Assembly (NCBI GenBank): GCA_019637265.1
Contig: JAHBVY010000005.1
Location: forward strand, 248,001-312,000
Origin: Polyangiaceae bacterium
GTDB lineage: Bacteria; Myxococcota_A; Polyangia; Polyangiales; Polyangiaceae
Direction of reading: 5' to 3'
DNA length: 64,000 nucleotides
Below are positions 38,498 to 47,238 of the stretch, piece after piece. The translations under genes and the position numbers were made by a program. The notes below the pieces were generated by a model that saw only the letters and a program-made list of their open reading frames with translations, searched no databases and was not told where the DNA came from. The first letter of the stretch is position 1, and the number at the start of each line of letters is the position of its first letter.

Positions 38498-39394
38498 ATG
38501 TCCACGTCTCGAGCTCGTCTGCCCTTCGCGCGCCTCGGCGCTGGTCCCTTACTCACCGCGGGGGCGCTCCTGTTACCCCTCGCCTGGTCGGCGCCCGCGC
38601 TGGCGGAGGAGCTACCCCCCTACGCCACCTGCACCACCACCCCGACGGAGGCCGACGTCGCCGCCGCCAAGGGGGCGTTTCAAGCGGGCCAGGCCGCGTT
38701 CAACGAGGCCGACTACACGCGCGCCATCACCTATTGGGAGGACGCGTATCGGCGCGACTGCACCGCGCACAAGCTGCTCATCAACCTGGCGCGAGCCTAC
38801 GAGCTGAACGACCAGCTGGGCCACGCCATCCGCGCTTTGGAGACCTACAACGAGCGTGTCCCGGACAACCCGGAGCAAGCCCAGAGCGCGACTCGCATCC
38901 AACGCTTCAAGGAGCGCCTGGCGCAGCAGGCAGCGCAGCCAGGCACCCCCCCCCCCGCAGATCCCCCCCCGGTGACCCCACCCACCGGCGGCCCCCCGGA
39001 GGATGACGTCACCCCCCCCACGGACGACGGCGTGCGCCCCCTCTACCCGCTCTTCGTCGCGGGCGGTGGCGCTGTCCTCGGCATCGTGGGCGCGGTGCTC
39101 TACTTCCCGGGTCAGAGCACGCTGAGCGACTTCGACGAGAAGTGTCCCAACCGGCGCTGCCCCGCGGGGGTGGACGACAGCGAGGCCAACTCGGCGCGCA
39201 GCCAAGTGACCATCGGGGGGATCCTGATGGGGGTCGGCGGCGCGGCGATCATCGGCGGCACCCTGTGGTACTTCCTGCAACCCAAGCAGCCGCGCAGCGC
39301 GGAAGCGACGCGCCGCAACGTAGCTGAACGCAGCCAGCTCACCCCCGTGGTGGGCCAAGGCTTCACCGGCCTCAGCTGGAGCGGCTCGTTCTAA
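38498..39394 (+). CDS. TPR membrane protein, paralogue-like of the opposite gene
   Basis: This 298-residue protein has a signal (GAGPLLTAGALLLPLAWSAPALA) and two TPR-like units (AAFNEADYTRAITYWEDAYR, AHKLLINLARAYELNDQLGH, TYNERVPDNPEQAQSATRI). A Pro/Thr-rich linker and two membrane segments follow (LFVAGGGAVLGIVGAVLYF, VTIGGILMGVGGAAIIGGTL). It ends GFTGLSWSGSF, echoing the GWLLFGGSF end of the divergent protein. The frame continues upstream to 37955 but is not needed. The parallel layout suggests the pair act in the same envelope machine. The function is unknown. Confidence 0.8.
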   Translation: MSTSRARLPFARLGAGPLLTAGALLLPLAWSAPALAEELPPYATCTTTPTEADVAAAKGAFQAGQAAFNEADYTRAITYWEDAYRRDCTAHKLLINLARAYELNDQLGHAIRALETYNERVPDNPEQAQSATRIQRFKERLAQQAAQPGTPPPADPPPVTPPTGGPPEDDVTPPTDDGVRPLYPLFVAGGGAVLGIVGAVLYFPGQSTLSDFDEKCPNRRCPAGVDDSEANSARSQVTIGGILMGVGGAAIIGGTLWYFLQPKQPRSAEATRRNVAERSQLTPVVGQGFTGLSWSGSF

Positions 39395-39437
39395 TCACCC
39401 CTGCTGACTGTCGTTTCAGCCGCTCATCCTCATTCCA

Positions 39438-39458
39438 GGGGGTTTGGGGGTTTGGCAG
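39438..39458 (-). repeat. dispersed element copy between convergent genes
   Basis: The plus strand reads GGGGGTTTGGGGGTTTGGCA then G, the complement of CTGCCAAACCCCCAAACCCC. It lies in the 147-base gap between the ends of the convergent TPR and lipoprotein genes. Confidence 0.65.
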
Positions 39459-39541
39459 GTCGCTACCCGGCGCCCATCGAGTCGACCTGCCCACCACGCG
39501 GCGCCCGTCAAGTCACCTGACTGGCGCGCGGCCACCGGAGC

Positions 39542-40009
39542 TCAGTCTTCGTCGTCCTCGTCCTGAAAGAACGGGTCGCTGTCGATCTCGTCGGTGTCGC
39601 CGAGCTCCTCCACCTCCGGCGCGGGCTTCCCGGCGCGCAGCGGCGGCGGATCTTCCTTGGACGGCGCGCGCACGCCCCAGGTGCTCACCGGCTCCGTCTC
39701 GGGGGTGACGGGCTCATCCCCCTCGGGCTCCCGTGGGGTCCACTCCTGGCCGCCCTCCGAAGGGGCGCGTCGCTGCTTCGCCTCGAAGCGGAGGCGCTCG
39801 AAGTCGGGTGCGACGGGCCACGGCGTCTCGCTGGAGGAGCTCGCACAACCTCCAAGCGCGCCGAAGAGCAGCACGAGCGAGCCCCAACCCCCAAAAACCC
39901 TGATGCCCGCTGAAAGACCTACGGCACGCGGGCGCTCGGCTACCTTGGGCCCCGCGACGGAGCCACGCGCACCCTCCCCGGCGCAATGCAGCGGAACTCG
40001 ACGAGCCAT
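39542..40009 (-). CDS. small acidic lipoprotein
   Basis: This lipoprotein of about 155 residues starts at the ATG at 40009, with AAGGCGAG upstream. The signal core is GIRVFGGWGSLVLLFGALGG before Cys; it coincides with a dispersed element copy. The mature part is mostly disordered and acidic, rich in Glu, Pro and Asp, and ends FFQDEDDED. Because it has no folded domain, its role may be structural or as a tether. The N-terminal part before the hydrophobic core is long for a signal peptide, so the start is uncertain. Family unknown. Confidence 0.6.
   Translation of the reverse strand: MARRVPLHCAGEGARGSVAGPKVAERPRAVGLSAGIRVFGGWGSLVLLFGALGGCASSSSETPWPVAPDFERLRFEAKQRRAPSEGGQEWTPREPEGDEPVTPETEPVSTWGVRAPSKEDPPPLRAGKPAPEVEELGDTDEIDSDPFFQDEDDED
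39881..39900 (+). repeat. dispersed element copy in a lipoprotein signal sequence
   Basis: The plus strand reads GCCCCAACCCCCAAAAACCC, within the C-rich element family. Its complement encodes RVFGGWG in the signal peptide of the lipoprotein at 39542-40009. Confidence 0.6.
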
Positions 40010-40113
40010 GCTCGCCTTCTGCCACAGCCGTCGCCGTCCGCAAACCACCGCGCGCGAGTTTCTGCTAGGTTGAGCGGCCGGTGGCTCGCTCGACGCTGGC
40101 CGCCCGAGTGCCC

Positions 40114-40677
40114 ATGAAAATCCACCTCACTTCCTTCGCTCCGCTCACCCTCCTCGCGCTGGCCGCCGGTCTCCAGCTCAGCTGCAGCAGCGACGATGGG
40201 GAGGGCGGAGGGCCGTCCGGCGAGGCGAACTGCCGCATCGAGGAGGTCCCGGCCGAGCCCTCGTTCCGAGCGCACATCCTGCCCACCTTCCAAGGCGCCT
40301 GCACCTTCAGCTCCTCGTGCCACGGCAGCAAGACGCGCTCCCAAGTCGACCTCTACTTGGGGGAGAAGCTCCCGCGCACCGCCGCCGACGAGATGTCGAG
40401 CGCGGCGATCAGCGAGATGCTGGCGGGCGTCATCGGCCGCGCGTCGGTCACGGCACCTGACGTTCAGCTGATCGCGGCGGGCAACGCGGCCAGCAGCTTC
40501 TTGATGCACAAGATCGACGACACCCATCGAGACCAGGGCTACGCCTGCACCGCGCAGGCGTCGGACCTCGATCACCCCTGCGGCGACTCGATGCCGCAGA
40601 CGGCGGAGGAGCTGCTCTGCAGCAAGGAGCGCGAGACGATCCGGCGCTGGATCGATCAAGGCGCCAAGGACAACTGA
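40114..40677 (+). CDS. lipoprotein with cytochrome c-like CX5CH motif
   Basis: This 187-residue lipoprotein has a signal MKIHLTSFAPLTLLALAAGL before LSC. The mature protein contains ILPTFQGACTFSSSCHGSKT, a Cys-x5-Cys-His motif where c-type cytochromes have Cys-x2-Cys-His. A distal Met-containing segment (SSFLMHKIDDTHRDQGYACT) and a conserved C-terminal ERETIRRWIDQGAKDN follow. These blocks match the short planctomycete-cytochrome-like domain fused to lipoproteins in myxobacteria. Heme attachment is uncertain, given the spacing. It is followed 55 bases later by a paralogue. The upstream frame to 40081 adds only 11 residues. Confidence 0.75.
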   Translation: MKIHLTSFAPLTLLALAAGLQLSCSSDDGEGGGPSGEANCRIEEVPAEPSFRAHILPTFQGACTFSSSCHGSKTRSQVDLYLGEKLPRTAADEMSSAAISEMLAGVIGRASVTAPDVQLIAAGNAASSFLMHKIDDTHRDQGYACTAQASDLDHPCGDSMPQTAEELLCSKERETIRRWIDQGAKDN

Positions 40678-40732
40678 TGCACGCCTAGGCTGGCGACACA
40701 CCTGAGGCTTGGCACACACGGGGGCCTAGTAA

Positions 40733-41335
40733 GTGAGGCGTACGACATCGAGGGGAGCGAGTGGGGGGCTCGTCGCGCACGGATGGCTGGCGGCCACCGC
40801 GAGGCGCGCGCGCCGTCATGGCCTCGCCATGAGCCTCTTGTTCGGCGGCCTGGGGCTCACCCTCGGCGCTTGCGACAGCGACCCTGACGCCTTCCCCGAG
40901 CCGGAGGCGTGCGACGCCTTCGACTACGCCGGCTTCGACCCCGGCCCCACCCTCAATTTCCATGAGGAAGTGCGCCCGCTGTTCGGGCGCTGCGCGGGCT
41001 CCACCTGCCACGGCTCCCCCCGCTCATCCGCGGCGGGGCTCTACCTCGCGATGCCCGCCGGTGACACGCCGGAGGACGCCACGGAGCGCGCGCGCATCGT
41101 CGCCGAGTCGCTGATCGTCCCCGCGCGCACCACGCCCGATCTCCCGCGCATCACCCCGGGCCGCCCCGACCAGAGCCTCTTGATGCACAAGCTGGACGGC
41201 AGCCACGACTGCCTGGGGCTGACCTGCCCCGGCGGTGACTGCGGCCTCCGCATGCCGCGCGGCGGCACACCCCTCAGCGCTGAAGAGCGCGACGTCATCC
41301 GCCGCTGGATCGCCCAGGGCGCTCGCGCCAATTGA
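40733..41335 (+). CDS. lipoprotein with cytochrome c-like CX4CH motif
   Basis: This protein of about 200 residues is a paralogue of the previous one. It has a lipobox LTLGAC and VRPLFGRCAGSTCHGSPRSS, a Cys-x4-Cys-His motif. It then shares RPDQSLLMHKLDGSHDCLGL and the C-terminal ERDVIRRWIAQGARAN. The GTG at 40733 gives an Arg-rich start; the ATG at 40829 leaves no positive charge and is less likely. Both proteins probably sit on the outer face of the inner membrane or the inner face of the outer membrane. Electron transfer is possible but unproven. Confidence 0.72.
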   Translation: MRRTTSRGASGGLVAHGWLAATARRARRHGLAMSLLFGGLGLTLGACDSDPDAFPEPEACDAFDYAGFDPGPTLNFHEEVRPLFGRCAGSTCHGSPRSSAAGLYLAMPAGDTPEDATERARIVAESLIVPARTTPDLPRITPGRPDQSLLMHKLDGSHDCLGLTCPGGDCGLRMPRGGTPLSAEERDVIRRWIAQGARAN

Positions 41336-41459
41336 CGTCCAGTCTGACGATCAGCCAAGCTAACCACCTCCGGGTGAGCCGCTGCCACCTCCGAGTGGGC
41401 CGCCGGAAGTTAGCCAAGCTGCTCACTTCGACCGGCGCTGGACTGCCGCCTCAGCCGCC

Positions 41460-41480
41460 GATTTTTTTGGGGGTTCGGGT
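41460..41480 (-). repeat. dispersed element copy upstream of ruvA
   Basis: The plus strand reads GATTTTTTTGGGGGTTCGGG then T, the G-rich form with a longer T run. It lies 117 bases before the ruvA start, in a 261-base gap that shows no gene. Confidence 0.45.
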
Positions 41481-41596
41481 GCGGTCGGTGGCGCCGCGCG
41501 CACCACGAAGGCGGCGTGAGGCGCCTGAACGCTCGGCGCCCGCTCGAACGCTTCCGGGCGGCGCGCCCCGCGCGCCCGGTGTATGACGCGGGCGAG

Positions 41597-42196
41597 ATGA
41601 TCGGACGGCTGTGCGGAGCGCTGGTGGCTGAGGAGCTGGATGGGCGCGTGATCCTCGACGTTTCGGGCGTGGGTTATGAGGTGCTGATGCCGCTCGGAGC
41701 GAGCGGGCGCGCCCGCGCCCTGGGAGAGCCCGTGGTGCTGCACATCCACACCCACGTGCGGGAAGACAGCCTCGAGCTCTTCGGCTTCCCCACCTCCGTG
41801 GAGCGCGACGTGTTCCGGCTCCTCATCACCGTGCCCAACGTCGGGCCCAAGACGGCGCTGGCGGTGCTGAGCGAGCTGCCGCCACGCGAGCTCGGCCAGG
41901 CGGTGGCGCAAGGGGACGTCAAGCGCCTGAGCCAGGTGACGGGCATCGGTAAGAAGACGGCCGAGCGCCTGGCGCTCGAGCTGAAGGGCAAGCTGCCCAA
42001 GCTGTCCGCCGAGGTGGACGTGGCGCCGAGCGCCGCCGGCGCGCCAGGCAACCGCGAGCGCCTGATCGGCGCGCTGACCCACATGGGCTACCGCGCGGCG
42101 GAGGCAGAGCGCGCCGTGGAGGCGATGGGAGGAGCCGTCGCCGAGCTGCCGCTGTCCGCCGCGCTGAAGGAGGCGCTGGCGCTGCTGGCGAAGTGA
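41597..42196 (+). CDS. ruvA: Holliday junction DNA helicase subunit RuvA
   Basis: This 199-residue protein binds four-way junctions as a tetramer and guides RuvB. It starts MIGRLCGALVAEELDGRVIL, as expected; the frame open to 41516 is upstream noise. Two helix-hairpin-helix motifs are seen, LLITVPNVGPKTALAVLSEL and LSQVTGIGKKTAERLALELK. A C-terminal domain (LIGALTHMGYRAAEAERAVE) binds RuvB. The ruvB and ruvC genes are not in the window. A C-rich/G-rich element copy (41460-41480) lies upstream of the start. Confidence 0.96.
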   Translation: MIGRLCGALVAEELDGRVILDVSGVGYEVLMPLGASGRARALGEPVVLHIHTHVREDSLELFGFPTSVERDVFRLLITVPNVGPKTALAVLSELPPRELGQAVAQGDVKRLSQVTGIGKKTAERLALELKGKLPKLSAEVDVAPSAAGAPGNRERLIGALTHMGYRAAEAERAVEAMGGAVAELPLSAALKEALALLAK

Positions 42197-42424
42197 AAAG
42201 GACGCGAACCGTAGGGTGAGCAGCGAGTCGCCCTGATCGCCGGCGGCCGGCGGCGCGCCAACGCCTCGCCAGGTACGTTGGCGCATGAATCGGCGTGCGC
42301 CGGACGGCTCTGGGGCGCGCCTGCCGCTAGCCCGACGCCTGACCCCGACTCGACCCAGGCGGTCACTTTTGAGTTGGCGTCAGCGTCGCGGCGGTGGATT
42401 GTTGCGCCGCCTGCGGGTAGTTTG

Positions 42425-42447
42425 GCCCACGCGAGGGAAGCGTGGGC
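42425..42447. promoter_or_regulatory. hairpin in the leader of the FHA protein gene
   Basis: A perfect eight-base inverted repeat, GCCCACGC and GCGTGGGC with loop GAGGGAA, lies 56 bases upstream of the GTG at 42504. It is in the 307-base gap after ruvA, where no other feature was seen. It may end the ruvA transcript or fold in the leader; a poly-T run is absent. Confidence 0.4.
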
Positions 42448-42503
42448 TGGTGCCGAGGGATGAGCTCCCAGAGGCCACTCACCATCAGAGCTGGAGGCGA
42501 TCT

Positions 42504-43619
<1,116 letters not shown>

Positions 43620-43664
43620 TGTGACTAAGCCACCCGTCTCGAGCGCGGCTCGTCAGGAGACTGC

Positions 43665-44057
43665 ATGAGCCGCGCGGTTCGCGTCGTCGCCGCGATGATC
43701 TCACAGGAGGGGCGCTACCTCATCACCCAGCGCCGCCCCACGGCGGTGCTGCCGCTGCTGTGGGAGTTCCCTGGTGGAAAAGTGGAGCCGGGGGAGACGG
43801 ACGAGGGCGCGCTGCAGCGCGAGGTGCGTCACCGCCTGGGGGTGGAGATCCGCTGCGGCGCGATGGTGAGCTTCGTGAGCCACCCTTACGAGAAGTACAC
43901 GGTGGACCTCTACCTGTACGAATGCCAAATCGTCTCGGGGGAGCCGCGGGAGCAGAACGTGGAGGCCTTCCGCTGGGTCACCAGCGATCAGTTCGATCAG
44001 TACCCGTTCACCCCCGCCGACGAAGCCTCCATGAACGAGCTGCTCGAGCTCGGCTAG
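43665..44057 (+). CDS. degenerate Nudix (MutT-like) protein
   Basis: This 130-residue protein has the Nudix fold with the box at residues 38-60 (GKVEPGETDEGALQREVRHR then LGV). The canonical REUXEEXGU ends here as REVRHRLGV, so the two metal-binding Glu (positions 56 and 57) are His and Arg. E44, R52 and E53 are kept. The rest (AMISQEGRYLITQRRPTAVL, LLWEFPGG) follows the MutT/8-oxo-dGTPase style. The reading frame is intact with normal codon use. Nucleotide hydrolysis is likely lost or changed, leaving a ligand-binding role. ATG 43665 has CAGGAG upstream. Confidence 0.85.
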   Translation: MSRAVRVVAAMISQEGRYLITQRRPTAVLPLLWEFPGGKVEPGETDEGALQREVRHRLGVEIRCGAMVSFVSHPYEKYTVDLYLYECQIVSGEPREQNVEAFRWVTSDQFDQYPFTPADEASMNELLELG

Positions 44058-44187
44058 CTGCTCGAGGAGGGGCGCTCCGCACGTGGGCGCCGGCAGCGCG
44101 GGAGCACAACGGGAGGCTGATGCAGCCAAAGCGCCGAGCGCCCGAGCGAAGCGCTCAACCCGTGGCCCTGCGCGCCGATAGCGCCGG

Positions 44188-44997
44188 GTGCCCTCGCCTC
44201 ACTTCCTCGCTGCCGTGAGCGCCGAGCGCGCGCCACGCCGCTCCCCCTGGCTCACGCTCCTGGCCGCCTGCGTCGCGCCGGCGCGCTGCGTCCGCTGCGG
44301 ACGAACGCGCGCCGCCCTCGGCCCGCGCGTGTTCTGCGCCGACTGCACGCCGGGCGATGAGCCGCAGCTGGGCGAGCTGAGCGGGCTCTCGATCGCCGCG
44401 GGCGGCGCCTTCGAGGGCTCGCTCCGCGACGCCATCCTGCGCCTCAAGTATCAGGCCGCGCCGGAGCTCGCGGGGGAGCTCGGGAGCTGGCTCGCGACGC
44501 GGCTCGTCGACCTGAAGCGGCATAGTGACAGTAAAACTAACCATTTGGGTGACGCAAAGGAAGTGAAGCGCGAAACGCGCGCCATGGAAAGCGCAGCACC
44601 AGTCAGCATCACTGCTGATGCGCCGGCCGCGCGCGGCAGCCAGCCCGCTCCGCTCCTCGTCCCGGTGCCGCTCCACCCACGGCGGCTGGTGGAGCGCGGG
44701 TACAACCAGGCCGCGCTGCTCGCCGCGGCGCTCCGGCGCCCGCTCGGGCTGCGCACGAAGATGACCGGCCTCACCCGCGAGCGGCGGACGGCGGTCCAGG
44801 CAGGCCTGGGCGCTGAGGCGCGGAGCGCGAACATGCGGGGCGCGTTCAGGGCGCGGCCCGCGCTGCGCGGCGCGCGGGTGATCTTGGTGGACGACGTGGC
44901 CACCACCGGGAGCACCCTCGCGGCTTGCTGTGAGGCGCTCCACGCCGTGGGCGCAGAGCCGCTCGGCGCGCTGGTGCTAGCGCAGGCAGGCAGCTGA
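44188..44997 (+). CDS. ComF-family phosphoribosyltransferase-like protein
   Basis: This 269-residue protein has an N-terminal zinc-finger-like set (Cys34, 37, 50, 53 in CVRCGRTRAALGPRVFCADC) and a PRTase domain with VILVDDVATTGSTLAACCEA for PRPP binding. LVPVPLHPRRLVERGYNQAA is also typical of ComF/GntX. Residues about 111-152 are a Lys/Ser-rich insertion absent from typical members, encoded by A/T-rich DNA (44518-44643). GTG at 44188 or 44215 may be the start. ComF helps DNA uptake in naturally competent bacteria; other members have unclear roles. No other com genes are in the window. Confidence 0.82.
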   Translation: MPSPHFLAAVSAERAPRRSPWLTLLAACVAPARCVRCGRTRAALGPRVFCADCTPGDEPQLGELSGLSIAAGGAFEGSLRDAILRLKYQAAPELAGELGSWLATRLVDLKRHSDSKTNHLGDAKEVKRETRAMESAAPVSITADAPAARGSQPAPLLVPVPLHPRRLVERGYNQAALLAAALRRPLGLRTKMTGLTRERRTAVQAGLGAEARSANMRGAFRARPALRGARVILVDDVATTGSTLAACCEALHAVGAEPLGALVLAQAGS

Positions 44998-45035
44998 CGG
45001 AGCACCGAGCGCCTCGGTCGGCGCCGGGTAGCGCG

Positions 45036-45059
45036 CTGCCAAACCCCCAAAAAACGAGC
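45036..45059 (+). repeat. dispersed CTGCCAAACCCCC element, copy after the ComF-like gene
   Basis: The sequence CTGCCAAACCCCCAAAAAAC then GAGC lies 38 bases after the end of the ComF-like gene and before a convergent gene. It is preceded by GTAGCGCG, the same flank as the copy at 58292. Confidence 0.7.
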
Positions 45060-45100
45060 GCCCAACCGCGGCTGGACCTGCACCAACCTCGACCGGCCGG

Positions 45101-45181
45101 AACCAAGGTCTCGCTCATTTCCATAAGGCAATGGAAACCCTTGGCTAGCAACCAAGGTCGCACTCATTCCCGCGTGGGAAT
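45101..45181. repeat. two direct repeats each followed by a hairpin
   Basis: AACCAAGGTCTCGCTCATTT (45101-45120) and AACCAAGGTCGCACTCATT (45150-45168) are direct repeats 49 bases apart. Each leads into a palindrome: TTTCCAT-AAGGCA-ATGGAAA (45118-45137) and ATTCCC-GCGT-GGGAAT (45166-45181). They lie between the ends of convergent genes and could act as terminators or a binding site. Confidence 0.6.
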
Positions 45182-45195
45182 TTAAGATACGCAGC

Positions 45196-46032
45196 TCAAG
45201 CGAGCTCGCTCAGGATGTGCTTCGCGCGGCGAAGCTCGGCCTCCAACGCCACCTGGAGCGCCACGCGGCCGCCGCCCGCGCGCTCGACGAACGCCGTGAG
45301 GTAGCGCCGCGCCACGCTCGTTTGCCCCAGCGCGTGCCCTAGCTCCCCCAGCACGAACTGACCGTAGCCACGCCCACAGGGGGCGAGCTCGAGCGCGTCG
45401 AACAGCGCCGCGAGCTCGGAGGTGGCGAGCTGCCCCGCCCGCCAACGCGCGAGGCCGAGCTGCGCTTGATACAACGGCTTGTCCCGCGTGCCCCAGCGCG
45501 CGGCGCGCGTCAGCGCACCGACGGCGCTCACGTAGTCCTCCGCGAGGTAGAGCGAGCTGCCGAGCGTCCACAGATGAAACGCTCGGCGTGAAGCGGGGCA
45601 CACGCGCGAGGCGATCCGCAAATGGTCCACGGCGCGGCGCTGATCTCCCAACCCCAAACAAGCGCGCGCCGCGTCTTGCCGCGCGACGTCCGGCATGACA
45701 CCGGTTGCGACCGCTTGGAGCGCCGTGTCGAGCGCCTCCGTGAACGCGCGACTCTCCATCTGAGACAGGTACAGCTGACGCAGCAGCAGCGCGCGCGTAT
45801 CGAGATCCACCCCGCTCGGGTGCGCGAGCCCACGCCGCGCGTACTTCGCCCGGGTGGCCGAGCTGCGAGCTCGCGAGGCGCGCACGAGGCAATCCTCAGG
45901 GGATTCCCCCGGCCTCGAAGAGCTGGGCGAGCCCAACGATGACTCCGCCACGGGGCCGGCCTTCGCCAGCGGGGGCGCGGGCGTCTCGAGAGTCGTCGGG
46001 GACTCGCCGAGCGGGTCTCGTGAGCGGGCCAT
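45196..46032 (-). CDS. TPR-like protein
   Basis: This protein of about 278 residues starts at the ATG at 46032; the frame to 46140 adds a doubtful N-terminus. The first 70 residues are Pro/Ser-rich. From about residue 85 it is helical with TPR-like pairs (RALLLRQLYLSQMESRAFTE, ARACLGLGDQRRAVDHLRIA, FHLWTLGSSLYLAEDYVSAV, LAALFDALELAPCGRGYGQF). TPRs mediate protein contacts. No signal peptide is visible, so it should be cytoplasmic. No neighbour points to a role. Confidence 0.65.
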   Translation of the reverse strand: MARSRDPLGESPTTLETPAPPLAKAGPVAESSLGSPSSSRPGESPEDCLVRASRARSSATRAKYARRGLAHPSGVDLDTRALLLRQLYLSQMESRAFTEALDTALQAVATGVMPDVARQDAARACLGLGDQRRAVDHLRIASRVCPASRRAFHLWTLGSSLYLAEDYVSAVGALTRAARWGTRDKPLYQAQLGLARWRAGQLATSELAALFDALELAPCGRGYGQFVLGELGHALGQTSVARRYLTAFVERAGGGRVALQVALEAELRRAKHILSELA

Positions 46033-46203
46033 GCGATGTATCAAGCTAGCAGCACCTGCACAACCGTCCAGTTTTCTGCATTTTCGAGCCTCGGGTCGGC
46101 GAGCTGACCTACGGCGCACGTCCCACGCGATGAAATGCACGCGGGCTCACGCGACGCGGGTTCCACGGTTGATGAGGGGGGCTGGTGGGCCTATCTATCG
46201 CGC

Positions 46204-46524
46204 GTGACGCGCACTCCCCGTTTCATCCGGCTGAAGCTGATCTCGCTCGGGGGCTGCCTGCTGGGCGCGCTCGCGGCAGGCTGCGGGGAGCCGGCGACCG
46301 AGGCGGAGTGTCAGGAGCTGGCGCAGCACATCGCGCGGCTGCGCCTCCAAGCGCGCGGCTTCGACGCCCCGGAGATCGAGCGGCGCGTGGCCGCGGCGCA
46401 GGGGGATCCGGAGTACAAGAAGACGATGGAGGGGTGCGTCGGCAAGCGCATCACCCGAAGCTCGCTCGAGTGCGTGAAGCAAGCCAAGACACCCGAAGAG
46501 GTGAAGCTGAAGTGCGCGCGCTGA
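46204..46524 (+). CDS. small lipoprotein, first of a related pair
   Basis: This 106-residue lipoprotein starts at GTG 46204 with an Arg-rich start and LISLGGCLLGALAAGC. The mature part CGEPATEAECQELAQHIARL, EYKKTMEGCVGKRITRSSLE and CVKQAKTPEEVKLKCAR is helical with several Cys. The gene at 46716 shows the same order (EPECDQLLDRYVELL, FSACSNEVSRRQYDCAM, LEQCLVF), so they are paralogues. Between them is an 81-base tandem repeat. The function is unknown; the Cys spacing suggests two disulfide-linked helices. Confidence 0.65.
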   Translation: MTRTPRFIRLKLISLGGCLLGALAAGCGEPATEAECQELAQHIARLRLQARGFDAPEIERRVAAAQGDPEYKKTMEGCVGKRITRSSLECVKQAKTPEEVKLKCAR

Positions 46525-46540
46525 GCCGCCCACGGCGCGC

Positions 46541-46692
46541 TGGCTCCACGGAGGCGCCAGAGCCTGGGCGGAGCGAGACGCACGGCCACCCAGATAGTCA
46601 GCCAGGCTACCACGCGCAAGGTGGCTCCACGGAGGCGCGAGAGCCTGGGTGGAGCAAGACGCGCGGCCGCCCAGATAGTCAGCCAAGCTACC
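46541..46692. repeat. two-copy tandem repeat of 81-bp period
   Basis: Copies at 46541-46611 and 46622-46692 share TGGCTCCACGGAGGCGC, AGAGCCTGG and CCCAGATAGTCAGCCA with a few substitutions. They lie between the two related small lipoprotein genes. The 12-mer CCCAGATAGTCA recurs once more at 62467-62478. Confidence 0.8.
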
Positions 46693-46715
46693 GATCACGT
46701 GGCGCATCAGGCTCG

Positions 46716-47048
46716 TTGACCAAGTCCATCGAGGGGGGCTCACGACGGGCTCGCCTCGCGCAGGCGCTGTTCACCTGCTGCTTGGGGTTTTGGGGGTTGG
46801 CCTGCCAAACGAAGCTGAGCGAGCCGGAGTGCGATCAGCTGCTCGATCGCTACGTGGAGCTTTTGTCAATCGCCGATGAGCCCCAGCTCAGCGCCGACGA
46901 GCTCACACGAAGGCAACGCGAGGCGCGCACCAAGGCCGCGAGCGACCCCCGCTTCAGCGCCTGCAGCAACGAAGTGAGCCGTCGCCAATACGACTGCGCC
47001 ATGAGCGCCCCGAACGCAGACCGCCTGGAGCAGTGCTTGGTGTTCTAG
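46716..47048 (+). CDS. small lipoprotein, second of a related pair
   Basis: This protein of about 110 residues is a paralogue of the one at 46204. No ATG or GTG fits; TTG at 46716 gives an Arg-containing n-region, then LAQALFTCCLGFWGLAC as signal and lipobox. The region CLGFWGLA is encoded by a G-rich copy of the dispersed element. The mature part is helical (CDQLLDRYVELLSIADEPQL, LTRRQREARTKAASD) and has three Cys. A longer frame from 46185 runs in from the previous gene and the tandem repeat and is not used. Function unknown. Confidence 0.6.
   Translation: MTKSIEGGSRRARLAQALFTCCLGFWGLACQTKLSEPECDQLLDRYVELLSIADEPQLSADELTRRQREARTKAASDPRFSACSNEVSRRQYDCAMSAPNADRLEQCLVF
46784..46806 (-). repeat. 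dispersed element copy in a lipoprotein signal sequence
   Basis: The plus strand reads GGGGTTTTGGGGGTTGGCCT then GCC. It encodes GFWGLAC, the hydrophobic core and lipobox of the lipoprotein starting at 46716. Confidence 0.6.
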
Positions 47049-47120
47049 AGGCGTCGCCACCATCACGGGCCCCATCTTGCCCGCCGCGCGTACCGCTTGG
47101 AGCAGCGCTGGGTGTCTTAG
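47021..47120. repeat. duplicated 3' end of the small lipoprotein gene
   Basis: The final 28 bases of the 46716 gene (47021-47048) recur with five differences at 47093-47120. Translated ends are LEQCLVF and LEQRWVS, each followed by TAG. The second copy has no gene body upstream, so it looks like a remnant of another family member. Confidence 0.6.
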
Positions 47121-47238
47121 GCGGCGATCGGCCAATATTTCACCGTGCTTACACGGGGCGTTCGTAGATTGACGTGCCGTCCTCCACCCCCTAGCGTCGG
47201 CTGCGAGTGGCTCGGCGCCACCGAGGAGGAGCGTAGTG

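Noticed and set aside
46185-47048. A single 287-codon rightward frame covering the tandem repeat and the second small lipoprotein
   Set aside because: It overlaps the first lipoprotein gene in another frame and its first part is repeat-derived; only the last 110 codons form a lipoprotein like its neighbour.
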